Positions 46,829 to 55,091 of a DNA stretch of 64,000 nucleotides are shown in pieces. Under the pieces are notes generated by a model. It was given only the letters and a program-made list of their open reading frames with translations. It did no database searches and was not told the origin of the DNA. Made by a program: the position numbers and the translations under genes. Positions within the stretch are counted from its first letter, which is position 1, and the number at the start of each line of letters is the position of its first letter. This DNA is from Pseudoalteromonas piratica (GTDB taxonomy: Bacteria > Pseudomonadota > Gammaproteobacteria > Enterobacterales > Alteromonadaceae): positions 372,001 through 436,000 of the forward strand of contig NZ_CP009889.1 in assembly GCF_000788395.1 (NCBI RefSeq). Reading direction: 5' to 3'.

Positions 46829-47932
46829 ATGAAAAACGCATTATTTAACACAGGCAAACTTGGCAATCTCAATACCAACAATAAAGTCGTGATGGCACCT
46901 ATGACGCGTTCTCGTACCGCGCAACCGGGTGATATCCCTACTGAGTTAATGGCGGCTTACTATGCGCAACGGGCAAGTGCAGGCTTTATTGTTTCAGAAG
47001 CGACTCAAATTTCAGCACAGGGCAAAGGCTACTCCTTTACACCGGGCATTTATACACAAGCGCAAATTGATGGTTGGAAAAAAGTCACCAATGCTGTTCA
47101 TGATAATGACGGCATTATTTATTCCCAGCTTTGGCATGTTGGTCGAATGTCACACCCTGTGTTTCATCCTGATGGACTACCTGTTGCACCGAGCGCCTTA
47201 GCTCCAGATGCGCAAGTGTGGGTAGTGGGTGATGATGGCGTTGGCCGTATGCTTGATTGTCCTGTTCCACGAGCATTATCTACGCACGAAATCAAAGGTA
47301 TTGTTGAAGACTATCGTCAAGCGGCTGTAAATGCGATTGAAGCAGGATTTGACGGTGTAGAAGTACATGCAGGAAATGGTTATTTAATTGACCAATTTTT
47401 ACGCGCAACATCTAACAAACGCAACGATGAATATGGCGGTAGTTTAGAAAATCGCATTCGCTTTGCCTTAGAAATTATTAAAGCCATTAGTGATGAAATT
47501 GGCGCAGAGCGCACCGCAATAAGATTAGCGCCATTTATTACCCAAAGAGGTATGAATGATCCAGAAGCCATCGATGCCATTTTGTTGTTAGCAAAACACT
47601 TTGATGAATTGGGTATGGCCTATATTCACCTTGCCGAAGCAGACTGGGACGACGCGCCTGTTGTAACTGAAGCGTTTCGTCAGCAATTACGTGAAAATTT
47701 CTCTGGCGCCATTGTTGTTGCCGGTAACTACACATTAGATAAAGCAGATGAGTTAATTAATAACAATTTAGTTGATTACGTTGCCTTTGGGCGTAAATTT
47801 CTAGCAAATCCTGATTTACCTTATCGCTTAGAAAATAACCTACCGCTAAATGACATTTCAGATCCAACCACCTTATTTGGTGGTGATGAACGAGGTTATA
47901 CCGATTATCCCGTTTATGGTGAGCAAATTTAA
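46829..47932 (+). CDS. Old-yellow-enzyme family NADPH-dependent flavin oxidoreductase (NemA-like)
   Basis: 367 residues; TIM barrel with KVVMAPMTRSRTAQPGDIP at the N-terminus, QLWHVGRMSHP, GVEVHAGNGYLIDQFLRATSNKRNDEYGGSLENR and VAFGRKFLANPDLPYRL. Uses FMN and NAD(P)H to reduce alpha,beta-unsaturated carbonyls, nitro compounds or N-ethylmaleimide. HAG in place of the more common HAAHGYL/HSANGYL keeps the substrate His. Coupled with the VOC gene in a detoxification operon. Confidence 0.93.
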   Translation: MKNALFNTGKLGNLNTNNKVVMAPMTRSRTAQPGDIPTELMAAYYAQRASAGFIVSEATQISAQGKGYSFTPGIYTQAQIDGWKKVTNAVHDNDGIIYSQLWHVGRMSHPVFHPDGLPVAPSALAPDAQVWVVGDDGVGRMLDCPVPRALSTHEIKGIVEDYRQAAVNAIEAGFDGVEVHAGNGYLIDQFLRATSNKRNDEYGGSLENRIRFALEIIKAISDEIGAERTAIRLAPFITQRGMNDPEAIDAILLLAKHFDELGMAYIHLAEADWDDAPVVTEAFRQQLRENFSGAIVVAGNYTLDKADELINNNLVDYVAFGRKFLANPDLPYRLENNLPLNDISDPTTLFGGDERGYTDYPVYGEQI

Positions 47933-47942
47933 GGAGATTACT

Positions 47943-48392
47943 ATGAAAGCCATTGGCCTATATCGGTATTTACCTATAGAAAATGAGCAAGCACTGCAAG
48001 ATGTAGAAATCGCTAAACCGTCGGTTGCTGGTTACGATTTACTGGTGAAAGTTAACGCTGTTTCGGTGAATCCGGTTGATACTAAAGTACGTGCGCCAAA
48101 AAAAAGCTTGAAACATCGTTGGGATGCTGCTGGCACGGTTGAAGCGATTGGCGAGCAAGAGTTATCTCCCATCCGAATTAATGTCGTTTCTCCGGGGTTA
48201 ACGCAAACAGAAGCATACTCTTCCCTAAGTGAGAAAGCCCGTGAAACATTATTCAGTGATGCAGCTAAAAGATTGCCTGCGCAGTATGTTGCTACAGCGG
48301 AAGATCAAGCTACAGGATATTTATTATTGTGAACGAATCCAGCAATAACTGGTGCGGTTATCGATATTGATGGTGGCGCTTTGGTTAATTAA
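47943..48392 (+). pseudogene. Deletion-fusion of a quinone-oxidoreductase/ADH gene and an SDR gene, with nonsense codon
   Basis: Residues 1-75 are the N-terminus of a zinc-type alcohol dehydrogenase/quinone reductase (MKAIGLYRYLPIENEQ, DLLVKVNAVSVNPVDTKVRAPK, AGTVEAIGE). At about 48165 the sequence switches to the C-terminal part of a short-chain dehydrogenase (IRINVVSPGLTQTEAYSSLSEKARE, VATAEDQATGYLLL). An in-frame TGA at 48330-48332 interrupts it, and the reading frame then resumes with TNPAITGAVIDIDGGALVN to TAA at 48392. Two genes were joined by an internal deletion and the product decayed. Confidence 0.9.
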
Positions 48393-48430
48393 TGGTTACT
48401 GATTTAATTAAATTCACTATTGAGGTTTAT

Positions 48431-49369
48431 ATGAAATTTTTAAAAACAGTTTGGCTAGGCTTGCCACTGGCGATAGCCGCTTTCTCGGCCAGCGCCACAG
48501 AACTAAACAACAAAGACACTTTTTGGCCTGACGATGCACAGTTAGTTATTTCAATTTCGATGCAATTTGAAGCGACGGCCCAAGATAAGCAAGATCCGGG
48601 GCCATTCCCGGCACAAGAAGCGGGGTTCCCAGATACTATTGCACCTTCATGGTATCAATATGGTATGAATGAGGGGATCCCACGGCTATTAAACTTATGG
48701 GATAAACACAATATAAAGGTGACGTCACACATGGTGGGTCGTGCCGTTGAACTTAATCCTGAGCTTGCTAAAGAAGTTGTTCGCAGAGGACATGAAGCTT
48801 CAGGTCATGGACAAACGTGGACGCCACAATATTCGATGACACCTGAGGAAGAGCGTGCTTCTTACATTAAAAGCGCCGATATAATAGAAAAAGTGACAGG
48901 ACAACGTCCTGTGGGATTTAACGCGTTTTGGATGCGTCATTCACCAAACACATTAGCCATTTTGAAAGAGCTTGGCTTTATTTACCACATTGATGATTTA
49001 TCAAGAGATGAGCCATCTTATACTCCAGTAGGTGATAGCTCAATTGTTGTGGTGCCTTATACGTTTAGAAACAATGATATTGTGCGCTACACAGGTAGCA
49101 CTGCAATGACAGGAAAAGCTTATTTACAAGAGCTGAAAGATGAATTTGACGTACTTTATAAAGAAGGAACAAAACGCCGTCGGATGATGTCAATTAGTGC
49201 ACATGACAGGTTAGCTGGTTCACCAGCTCGTGTAAAAGCGTTAGATGATTTCATTGCTTACGCTAAGCAACACAAAGCTGTCAAATTTATGCGTAAAGAT
49301 GATATCGCTAAATGGGTGTTAAAGAAAAACAATGTACCAATTAATGCCCCTAGAAATTTTAATAATTAG
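48431..49369 (+). CDS. Exported polysaccharide deacetylase-family (NodB-like) protein
   Basis: 312 residues from ATG 48431 (GAGG, 6-base spacer), with a signal peptide to ASA-TE. The domain has the NodB-type barrel segments NLWDKHNIKVTSHMVGRAVE, VVRRGHEASGHGQTWTPQYSM and FNAFWMRHSPNTLAILKELGF, close to the PuuE/allantoinase-like branch. The HEASGH pair provides metal-binding histidines. Substrate could be a chitin oligomer or a ring amide; not decidable by eye. Confidence 0.88.
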   Translation: MKFLKTVWLGLPLAIAAFSASATELNNKDTFWPDDAQLVISISMQFEATAQDKQDPGPFPAQEAGFPDTIAPSWYQYGMNEGIPRLLNLWDKHNIKVTSHMVGRAVELNPELAKEVVRRGHEASGHGQTWTPQYSMTPEEERASYIKSADIIEKVTGQRPVGFNAFWMRHSPNTLAILKELGFIYHIDDLSRDEPSYTPVGDSSIVVVPYTFRNNDIVRYTGSTAMTGKAYLQELKDEFDVLYKEGTKRRRMMSISAHDRLAGSPARVKALDDFIAYAKQHKAVKFMRKDDIAKWVLKKNNVPINAPRNFNN

Positions 49370-49512
49370 GTGGGAATAAACATCAATTAAGAGGAAAGCT
49401 AGCAGTAGTATGGCTCAGGTCTATTCCAATACAAATATTGATTAAGTTTCCTCTTCGTTGATTTTGGTCACTTTAACCTGCTATTTATGCGGATTTTACA
49501 AATTACCGCTTA
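49370..49512. other. Intergenic stretch
   Basis: Contains an inverted repeat AAGAGGAAA (49389) and TTTCCTCTT (49447), which could form a long-loop hairpin; no T run follows, so its role is unclear. Confidence 0.35.
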
Positions 49513-49622
49513 TGGCACAAAGCGGAAGTAAGCCTCTGAATTTCATATGTATCTGGCAGTAATGAGCGATCAACGGTCGTTGATAAAACTTTGAGCACCA
49601 TGCAAAATGCTAGACCAGACCC
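49513..49622 (+). repeat. Dispersed intergenic repeat, full-length copy
   Basis: TGGCACAAAGCGGAAGTAA.CCTCTGAATTTCATATGTATCTGGCAGTAATGAGCGATCAACGGTCGTT, then CACCATGCAAAAT..TAGACCAGACCCC matching the tail of the 45258 copy. Its end abuts the truncated gene at 49625, so the start of that open frame is repeat-derived. Confidence 0.85.
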
Positions 49623-50073
49623 CGAATTGTTCGAAGCGAAGCAAAATGTCGGTATGACACTGGCTGTTGGTGGGACACCGAGTGCCACGGTCGCAAATGT
49701 TCAGGGTGCTGCTGCAGTCGGAGGATGGTTATCGGTCGATTTTAATAATGTGGATATTAACGCCGGTGGATACTGGAGTGCTGAAGGTGGGTCAAAGTTA
49801 GGGTTGGCTAATTTCAGTCTAGATTTAGGGATAGAAACTACAATTTTTACCTAACCATCGTATAAAGATGCTTTATCAGGCCCTTATCAACTCTATGGAG
49901 CAGGCTACAATCAAAGTTCACTTTCATTCATAAAGGCCGACACTGGGAGAATTAATGGCTACCAGTATACTTGGGATTTTGCCAAACCGAGTAAGTCGTT
50001 TATAAATTACAAACATGACTTTAGTGCTGTTTATAGTAGTGGGTACGGTGGTATCTGGGGAGGTAATAACTAA
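49591..50073 (+). pseudogene. 3' remnant of a larger protein gene (toxin-like C-terminus) with nonsense codon
   Basis: The open frame (49591-49854) starts in repeat sequence. Real coding begins about 49625 as a Gly/Ala-rich stretch (VGMTLAVGGTPSATVANVQ, GGWLSVDFNNVDINAGGYW). An in-frame TAA at 49852-49854 is followed by continued coding-like sequence (PSYKDALSGPYQLYGAGYNQ, NYKHDFSAVYSSGYGG) up to a second TAA at 50071-50073, which overlaps the next ATG by one base. The 5' part of the gene is missing. The shape resembles the C-terminus of a polymorphic toxin or large surface protein; family not identified. Confidence 0.7.
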
Positions 50074-50846
50074 TGGAAGTAGTAGATAAATATAAAAATA
50101 TGTTTATTAACTTTACATATTTACTATTTATTTTGTTATTTTTGTATGGGGTAAGTAAATCTATCCAAGCAAAAATTTATATCAATGAGTTATCTAAATT
50201 TAATTCATTGTCTACATATCTAATTCAGGACAATTATTCTAAAACAGGTGTCAGATTTGATACAGGCAAGTTAGGAAAGTTTTATACCTGCTTAAAATCT
50301 TATAAGCCGTTAGGCTGGAGTTCACCTAAAGAAGGTGAGGCTTCAACAGTTAAAATACGCATAGACAACTCCTATCTTTTAAGTGCCAGAGTTGCTAGTG
50401 ATACAGTGTATAGATTTTCACTTTATAAGGTAGATAATGGAAACTCTGTAGAGTGGAGTAGCAACAGTTATGCGGTGAATTGTGATTTGAATTTACTTAA
50501 TGAATTTAAAGAACATAGTAATACAAGGTTGTTGGAGCAACTAAGTAGTAAAAAGGCCTACAAGGAATTATTTAAGAGTAACCCCGAATTATCATTACCT
50601 AAAAATCAAGGGCGGTTAGGTCTTTTTCATTCTTGCTTAATCAAGAATAAACCATGGAATGATAAAACCCCAATTAGTGATGAAGGGATGGTCAAGTTAG
50701 ATTTATTAGGTTATATCTTACATTTAGGAGTGGTAGGTAATAAAGTTATTAACTTTTCAATAGAACGCTACGGCTTAAAACGTGAGACTTTAGCGTTAAG
50801 CAAAACATACAAGGTAGATTGCAACTTGAGCTTACTTGATAGGTAA
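50073..50846 (+). CDS. Membrane-anchored, internally duplicated Cys-paired protein; possible immunity protein
   Basis: 257 residues; N-terminal membrane helix (11-28), then two copies of one unit, about 62-145 and 178-256. Each has GKLGKFYTCLK or GRLGLFHSCLI, a KPLGW/KPW segment, a beta-rich centre, and closes with NCDLNLL or DCNLSLL. The Cys pairs (73/137 and 188/250) have spacings of 64 and 62, suggesting one disulphide per unit outside the membrane. The TAATG overlap with the preceding truncated toxin-like gene is the layout of an effector-immunity pair. Family not recognised; role is inference. Confidence 0.65.
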   Translation: MEVVDKYKNMFINFTYLLFILLFLYGVSKSIQAKIYINELSKFNSLSTYLIQDNYSKTGVRFDTGKLGKFYTCLKSYKPLGWSSPKEGEASTVKIRIDNSYLLSARVASDTVYRFSLYKVDNGNSVEWSSNSYAVNCDLNLLNEFKEHSNTRLLEQLSSKKAYKELFKSNPELSLPKNQGRLGLFHSCLIKNKPWNDKTPISDEGMVKLDLLGYILHLGVVGNKVINFSIERYGLKRETLALSKTYKVDCNLSLLDR

Positions 50847-51404
50847 TTAACTCTAGTCGGCTAATCACAAAGGTTAGCTGATGCCTTTGGCAGTGCAATA
50901 GGTTTAGAGTTAGCACGAATGACAGTTGTTGGCACAAAGCGGAAGTAACCCTCTGAATTTAATTATGTATCCGGCAGTAATGAGCAAATAGCAGCCGTTC
51001 ACAATTATGATTTCAAAAGATCATACCTATGTTAACTTTTTATTTCGTTGAATACCTGCAAAGTATGTGTATTTGCACAGGTATAATAGCTAACCAATCA
51101 AAAATGTGATTTTACTTCCTATTAAATAGATTTATTAATTCTCGCTTTACCTAGCCCATAAAATTCAACTTATTGATTAATAATTAGATTATTAAAGCTA
51201 TTTCGTATTTAATAGGACACAACTAAGGGCTCGATAAGACAGGTCTCGCTTTCTTTTCGAAAATTAAATATGTTAGCGCCCTTTAAAATGTAATTTATTA
51301 ATATTAATCAATTGCTTATTGTCATTTTTTATCAAATTTTAGGTGATGTCTGAAAATTACATATCCGGCATTCTCGATAATAAGCGTTAGAGCTACAGGA
51401 AAGT
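50847..51404. other. Intergenic region with a repeat copy; no gene seen
   Basis: Apart from the dispersed repeat (50930-50999), this stretch is AT-rich and without an open frame of note. It ends with AAGCGTTAGAGC at 51383-51394, which resembles an attC-type core (GTTAGAG) and could mark the left edge of the first cassette. Confidence 0.4.
50930..50999 (+). repeat. Dispersed intergenic repeat, copy
   Basis: TGGCACAAAGCGGAAGTAACCCTCTGAATTTAATTATGTATCCGGCAGTAATGAGCAAATAGCAGCCGTT; closest to the 49513 and 45258 copies, without the CACCATG tail. Confidence 0.85.
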
Positions 51405-51860
51405 ATGAACGAATCTGAGAAGAAAATAGTAGAAAACATAGATAATTTTGATTGTCATGTAACTTCAGTATTTGACCCAAATGGAGTGGAGCCAAACTTC
51501 ACCTATTCAACCGGTTTAACCAAAACTTTAGGAGTGCCAGAATTAATTGTTGTGGGCTTGTCGCCTGAATTAGGTCATTCAATTGTAAATAATTACAGGG
51601 ACAGAGTTAAAGCTGGTGAAGTCTTTACTAACAAAGAATTCTATTCAGATTTTTTAGAGGGATTTGATGTAACTTTTGATTCGGTATCAGATGAAAATAA
51701 AAAGGAATTCTTGTTAAGCTCAGTTTGGTTCTATGAAGAGGAATTTGAGGCAATTCAGTTAATTTTCCCTACAACTACCGGTGTATGGCCTTGGGACCCT
51801 GATGCGACAGAAAGCTTCCAAAAACTGCAACCATCTTTGTCAGGCACCGGAGCTTGGTAG
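51405..51860 (+). CDS. DUF4262 protein (integron cassette gene)
   Basis: 151 residues. DCHVTSVFDPNGVEPNFTYSTGLTKTLGVPELIVVGLSPELGHSIVNNYRDRVKAGE is typical of DUF4262, a small family often found in mobile and toxin-antitoxin-like contexts. It stops 1 base before an attC site, the tight packing expected of a gene cassette. Function unknown. Confidence 0.82.
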   Translation: MNESEKKIVENIDNFDCHVTSVFDPNGVEPNFTYSTGLTKTLGVPELIVVGLSPELGHSIVNNYRDRVKAGEVFTNKEFYSDFLEGFDVTFDSVSDENKKEFLLSSVWFYEEEFEAIQLIFPTTTGVWPWDPDATESFQKLQPSLSGTGAW

Positions 51861-51966
51861 CTCTAACAAGGCCGTTAAACCTAGGACACAAAACAGCAGG
51901 CTTGTGCTCCTACGTCGCCAATTTTAGCCTGCTATTTTGTGCCGTTTACGGCAAGCGTTATGCGTC
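51861..51966 (+). other. Integron attC site 1
   Basis: Starts CTCTAACAAG and ends GCGTTATG (core at about 51957-51962), with an imperfect long stem: ACACAAAACAGCAGGCT pairs with AGCCTGCTATTTTGTGC, and outer GGCCGTTAAACC with GGTTTACGGC-like sequence near the right end (GCCGTTTACGGC). Length, polarity and ends match VCR-like attC sites of marine gammaproteobacteria. Confidence 0.85.
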
Positions 51967-52209
51967 ACTTTAAATCTCTGTCTTTACAGTGGTTTTTGCC
52001 TCAAGTCTTTTCTTCAAATCAGCTTTTAGGTACAGTGGCGCAATTAAGTTTTAAGTTGGTCTTGGCTTTTCGTTTTTCAATTTAAGCTATGACCAGAATC
52101 ATCATTCACCAGTCGAGCGCTTCTTTGAATTTTTGGTTTGGTGAGTGTTTTTTAATTTAAGTTTGGCTTATTAGTGCAGGCGCAAGCGCTTTTAAATTTG
52201 AGTGTCAAC
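51967..52209 (+). other. Apparent non-coding gene cassette between two attC sites
   Basis: About 240 bases with no open frame of useful length on either strand. It may hold a promoter, a small RNA or a decayed gene. T/G-rich tracts and TTTAATTTAAGTTTGGC at 52151 were noted but not interpretable. Confidence 0.55.
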
Positions 52210-52308
52210 GCATAACAAAGTCGTCAACGCGGACAAAAAACTGTTGGCTGCTACGCTTCGCTTCACATTTTAGCCAACAATTTTTTGCCGGTTACAACGG
52301 CGTTATGT
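52210..52308 (+). other. Integron attC site 2
   Basis: Starts GCATAACAAAG and ends GGCGTTATGTG. Stem GGACAAAAAACTGTTGGCT pairs with AGCCAACAATTTTTTGCC around a loop containing CTACGCTTCGCTTC. Similar in layout to attC 1 (AACAA.G..GT.AA then GGACA.AAAA). Confidence 0.87.
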
Positions 52309-52325
52309 GTCATCGAGGGATTGAT

Positions 52326-52778
52326 TTGATTGAAGTAAAAAACTCCTATAAAACCATTGGCATTGATGATATTGATCAAGCGCAAAAAGCTCTTTCTATT
52401 AAACTCCCAGAGCAATATGCTGAATTCCTCTTAAAGCACAATGGTGGAACAATATTTCCAGATGGTGTTATGGTTGATGGCAAACATTTTGATTTCGTAG
52501 CTTATCTTTACTCTATAAAAAATAAATTAGCGGTTGATGACTTAGTAACAAAATGTAATGAGTTAAAGGGCATGGTTTTAGATCATTATCTCCCATTTGG
52601 AGAAAGCCCGGGAGGTGATGTTTTCTGTTTTAGTCTACTCAAACATGAGCTTGGTGCTGTTTACCACTGGGATCATGAAGAGGCTAATTATGAGGGAGAG
52701 CCTTGGGAATACAACATGACCAAAGTAGCTGATAGCTTCAGTATGTTTATTGAACAATTATACGATTGTGATGAATAA
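52326..52778 (+). CDS. SMI1/KNR4 (SUKH) family protein, integron cassette gene
   Basis: 150 residues from TTG 52326, which has GAGGG six bases upstream; an ATG at 52305 inside the attC core would add seven residues. IDDIDQAQKALSIKLPEQYAEFLLKHNGGTIFPDG and YLPFGESPGGDVFCF are classic SUKH-domain features. SUKH proteins commonly act as immunity proteins against secreted nuclease or deaminase toxins. No toxin gene is adjacent, so it may be an orphan immunity cassette. No attC site was seen after it. Confidence 0.85.
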   Translation: MIEVKNSYKTIGIDDIDQAQKALSIKLPEQYAEFLLKHNGGTIFPDGVMVDGKHFDFVAYLYSIKNKLAVDDLVTKCNELKGMVLDHYLPFGESPGGDVFCFSLLKHELGAVYHWDHEEANYEGEPWEYNMTKVADSFSMFIEQLYDCDE

Positions 52779-52981
52779 CACAAATCAATTAGGGTCAGAG
52801 TCGTTGATACTATTAAAATGATTAACCCTCGTTTCTGTTACAGCTTATGAAGAAACGGAAGTAATTAATTTTGCATCTGGCTGAAAGAAATCAATACCAT
52901 TACTTTAAAAACTTAGATATTGATAAGTTTTGTAGTTAAGTTTTAATGGCAATTAATTCCATTTAATTGCCTCAACTCTTA

Positions 52982-53803
52982 TTACAAACCTAACTTTGTT
53001 AACTCTTCAGCGGTATCAACGAAAATACCCTGAATATCTTTTGCTTCGCGTTCAGTTTGCCCACCATGCTTTAAAAATGCTGAGATAATGGTTTGAGTTT
53101 TCTCTTCTTTAGCTCGTTCTAGAAAGTATCTTAATTCTAATTCAGTACCCGCATCTTCATCTATGATAGAAGCGGCAATGATTTCTTTATACATCACAAT
53201 ATCACGAACTTCCCAACTACCAACAATTGACAATAATTGCTCTAGAAAGCCATCCATCTCATTTTTAGGTATATATTGAGTAATGATGTTTAATTGCTCA
53301 GCTTGTTGTGCGGTAAAATCTACGCCTGTTAACAGTGCTTGAAGCGCTTTCCCTTTTCCTAGGCGAAGAGCAAATTGCACAGCCCCTTGGCCTCCTGTTG
53401 GGATGTTAATATATAGTTCTGGCTGAGCAAAAGCTGAGTTTTCAGTGCCATAAGCAAGATCACAGGCCATTACAAATTCATTACCACCACCTCGGGCAAC
53501 ACCATCAACAACTGCAATTGATAGCTGTTTCATCTTTTTGATGTTTGCAATCATGTGATTGAATTCTATTGATGCGGCTTGTCCTCCTTGAGATCCATTT
53601 ATAACGTTCAGATCTAAATGCGCAATAAAAAATGCCTCATGAAATGACTTAAATACAACCGCTTTAGTCTCACGGTCATCTTTTAGCGATAACACGAACT
53701 GATTTAACTCGTTAATTAAGTCAATAGTTAGAATGTTAACTGGTGGATTGTTAATTATTACGGTAGCAACCCCCGCGTCTTTTGTGATGATCAATTTGCT
53801 CAT
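52982..53803 (-). CDS. Enoyl-CoA hydratase/isomerase family protein
   Basis: 273 residues from ATG 53803 (GGAGAGAG RBS). Crotonase fold: ATVIINNPPVNILT, DVARGGGNEFVMACDLAYGTENSAFAQPE and PTGGQGAVQFALRLGKGKALQALLTG. The usual catalytic Glu of hydratases is not obvious at the expected GAGxE position (NEF instead), so hydratase activity is not certain. Divergent LysR gene is the likely regulator. Confidence 0.87.
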   Translation of the reverse strand: MSKLIITKDAGVATVIINNPPVNILTIDLINELNQFVLSLKDDRETKAVVFKSFHEAFFIAHLDLNVINGSQGGQAASIEFNHMIANIKKMKQLSIAVVDGVARGGGNEFVMACDLAYGTENSAFAQPELYINIPTGGQGAVQFALRLGKGKALQALLTGVDFTAQQAEQLNIITQYIPKNEMDGFLEQLLSIVGSWEVRDIVMYKEIIAASIIDEDAGTELELRYFLERAKEEKTQTIISAFLKHGGQTEREAKDIQGIFVDTAEELTKLGL

Positions 53804-53946
53804 GGCTCTCTCCAATTGATTGGTAATTACGTCACTCGATATTGACTATGTCGAGTGAATGAAACGAATGTAATGTTATTTTTGGTATCCAAAAACAGAC
53901 AGAAGTGAATTACAATGTTTCCTTATTGGAATCAATTGGTGGGTTT

Positions 53947-54897
53947 ATGGATCTCGCAAGCAGACTTTTACTGTTATTAGAAGTTTCTGAATTAGGCAGT
54001 TTTGCAAAAGTGTCGGAATACCGAAATGTCAACAGATCTGCCGTTTCTAAGCAAATAGCAAAGCTTGAGGAAGAGCTTGGAGTTCAGTTACTCAACAGAA
54101 CCACCCGTTCGCTGTCACTAACAGTTGCAGGGAGCGAAATGGTGGGTCAAGCAAAACAGTTGAGAGATTTACTAACTAACTCTAAACGTTTAGCTGAAAA
54201 CTATCACAGTGAGCCAAGGGGAGAGCTTAAAATTTCCAGTTCTACACTGTTCGGCCGCCAACATGTTCAAAAAGCCATATTAACGTTTCAAACACTCTAC
54301 CCAGATATTCGAGTGGAGTTGTTACTTGAAGATAGAATGGTTGATATTGTTGGGGAAGGTTTTGATATCGGTTTTCGTATTGGAGAGCCAAAAGAGTCAA
54401 ATCTTGTAGCAAAAAAAATTGCTCGAAATCGATTATTGATTGTCGCATCTCCTGACTTTTTACAAAAATATGGTACGCCAACAACAGTGTCGCAATTAGA
54501 AAGTTTGCCAGCGGTTGTTTATTCAGCCCAAGGGCTAGTCATTGATAAATTTAAATATACTGAATGTTCAGGCAGTGAAGCTCATTTTCAGTTAACGCCA
54601 GCTTATAAAGTCAATGAAGTAGAAATGCTGATTAATACAGCTTTATCAGGAAATATGCTAACAGTAACCACAGCTCAGATGATAGAAAACGAGATACTGG
54701 ATGGTAAGCTTGTTCCTATAATGACTCATCTAAACTTAACCGACTACGGTACATTTTATGCTGTTTACCCTCACCGAAATGCGCCGATGAAAACTAAATT
54801 ATTTATACAAACACTTATCGAAGTTATTGGGGAAAAAGTACCAATTTGGGAAACCAGAATTCCGAATTTTGATAAGATGTATAAGCATGATAGTTAA
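53947..54897 (+). CDS. LysR-family transcriptional regulator
   Basis: 316 residues from ATG 53947, with GGTGGG upstream. N-terminal HTH LEVSELGSFAKVSEYRNVNRSAVSKQIAKLEEELGVQLLNRTTRSLSLT and LysR effector domain (IVGEGFDIGFRIGEPKESNL). Divergent from the enoyl-CoA hydratase gene, 143 bases apart. Confidence 0.92.
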   Translation: MDLASRLLLLLEVSELGSFAKVSEYRNVNRSAVSKQIAKLEEELGVQLLNRTTRSLSLTVAGSEMVGQAKQLRDLLTNSKRLAENYHSEPRGELKISSSTLFGRQHVQKAILTFQTLYPDIRVELLLEDRMVDIVGEGFDIGFRIGEPKESNLVAKKIARNRLLIVASPDFLQKYGTPTTVSQLESLPAVVYSAQGLVIDKFKYTECSGSEAHFQLTPAYKVNEVEMLINTALSGNMLTVTTAQMIENEILDGKLVPIMTHLNLTDYGTFYAVYPHRNAPMKTKLFIQTLIEVIGEKVPIWETRIPNFDKMYKHDS

Positions 54898-55091
54898 GTT
54901 TTTTATGGTGTTTTTCTGCTGCCATTAGGTGAAAGTAGATAATCATACTTTCAATTTCATTGCGCTCGTTTTTTAACATCTTCTAATCAATGCTTTAACC
55001 ACCTTAAGCGTTTGCGTTTCAATCTTAATCTATTGTTTTAATTCATAATCAGTTAGAGTAATTACTGGGAATGTTTAGTTAAAACAATAGA

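Noticed and set aside
42776..53000. Insertion sequence or integrase in the accessory region
   Set aside because: No transposase, recombinase or intI frame was seen, and repeats show no terminal inverted repeats by eye.
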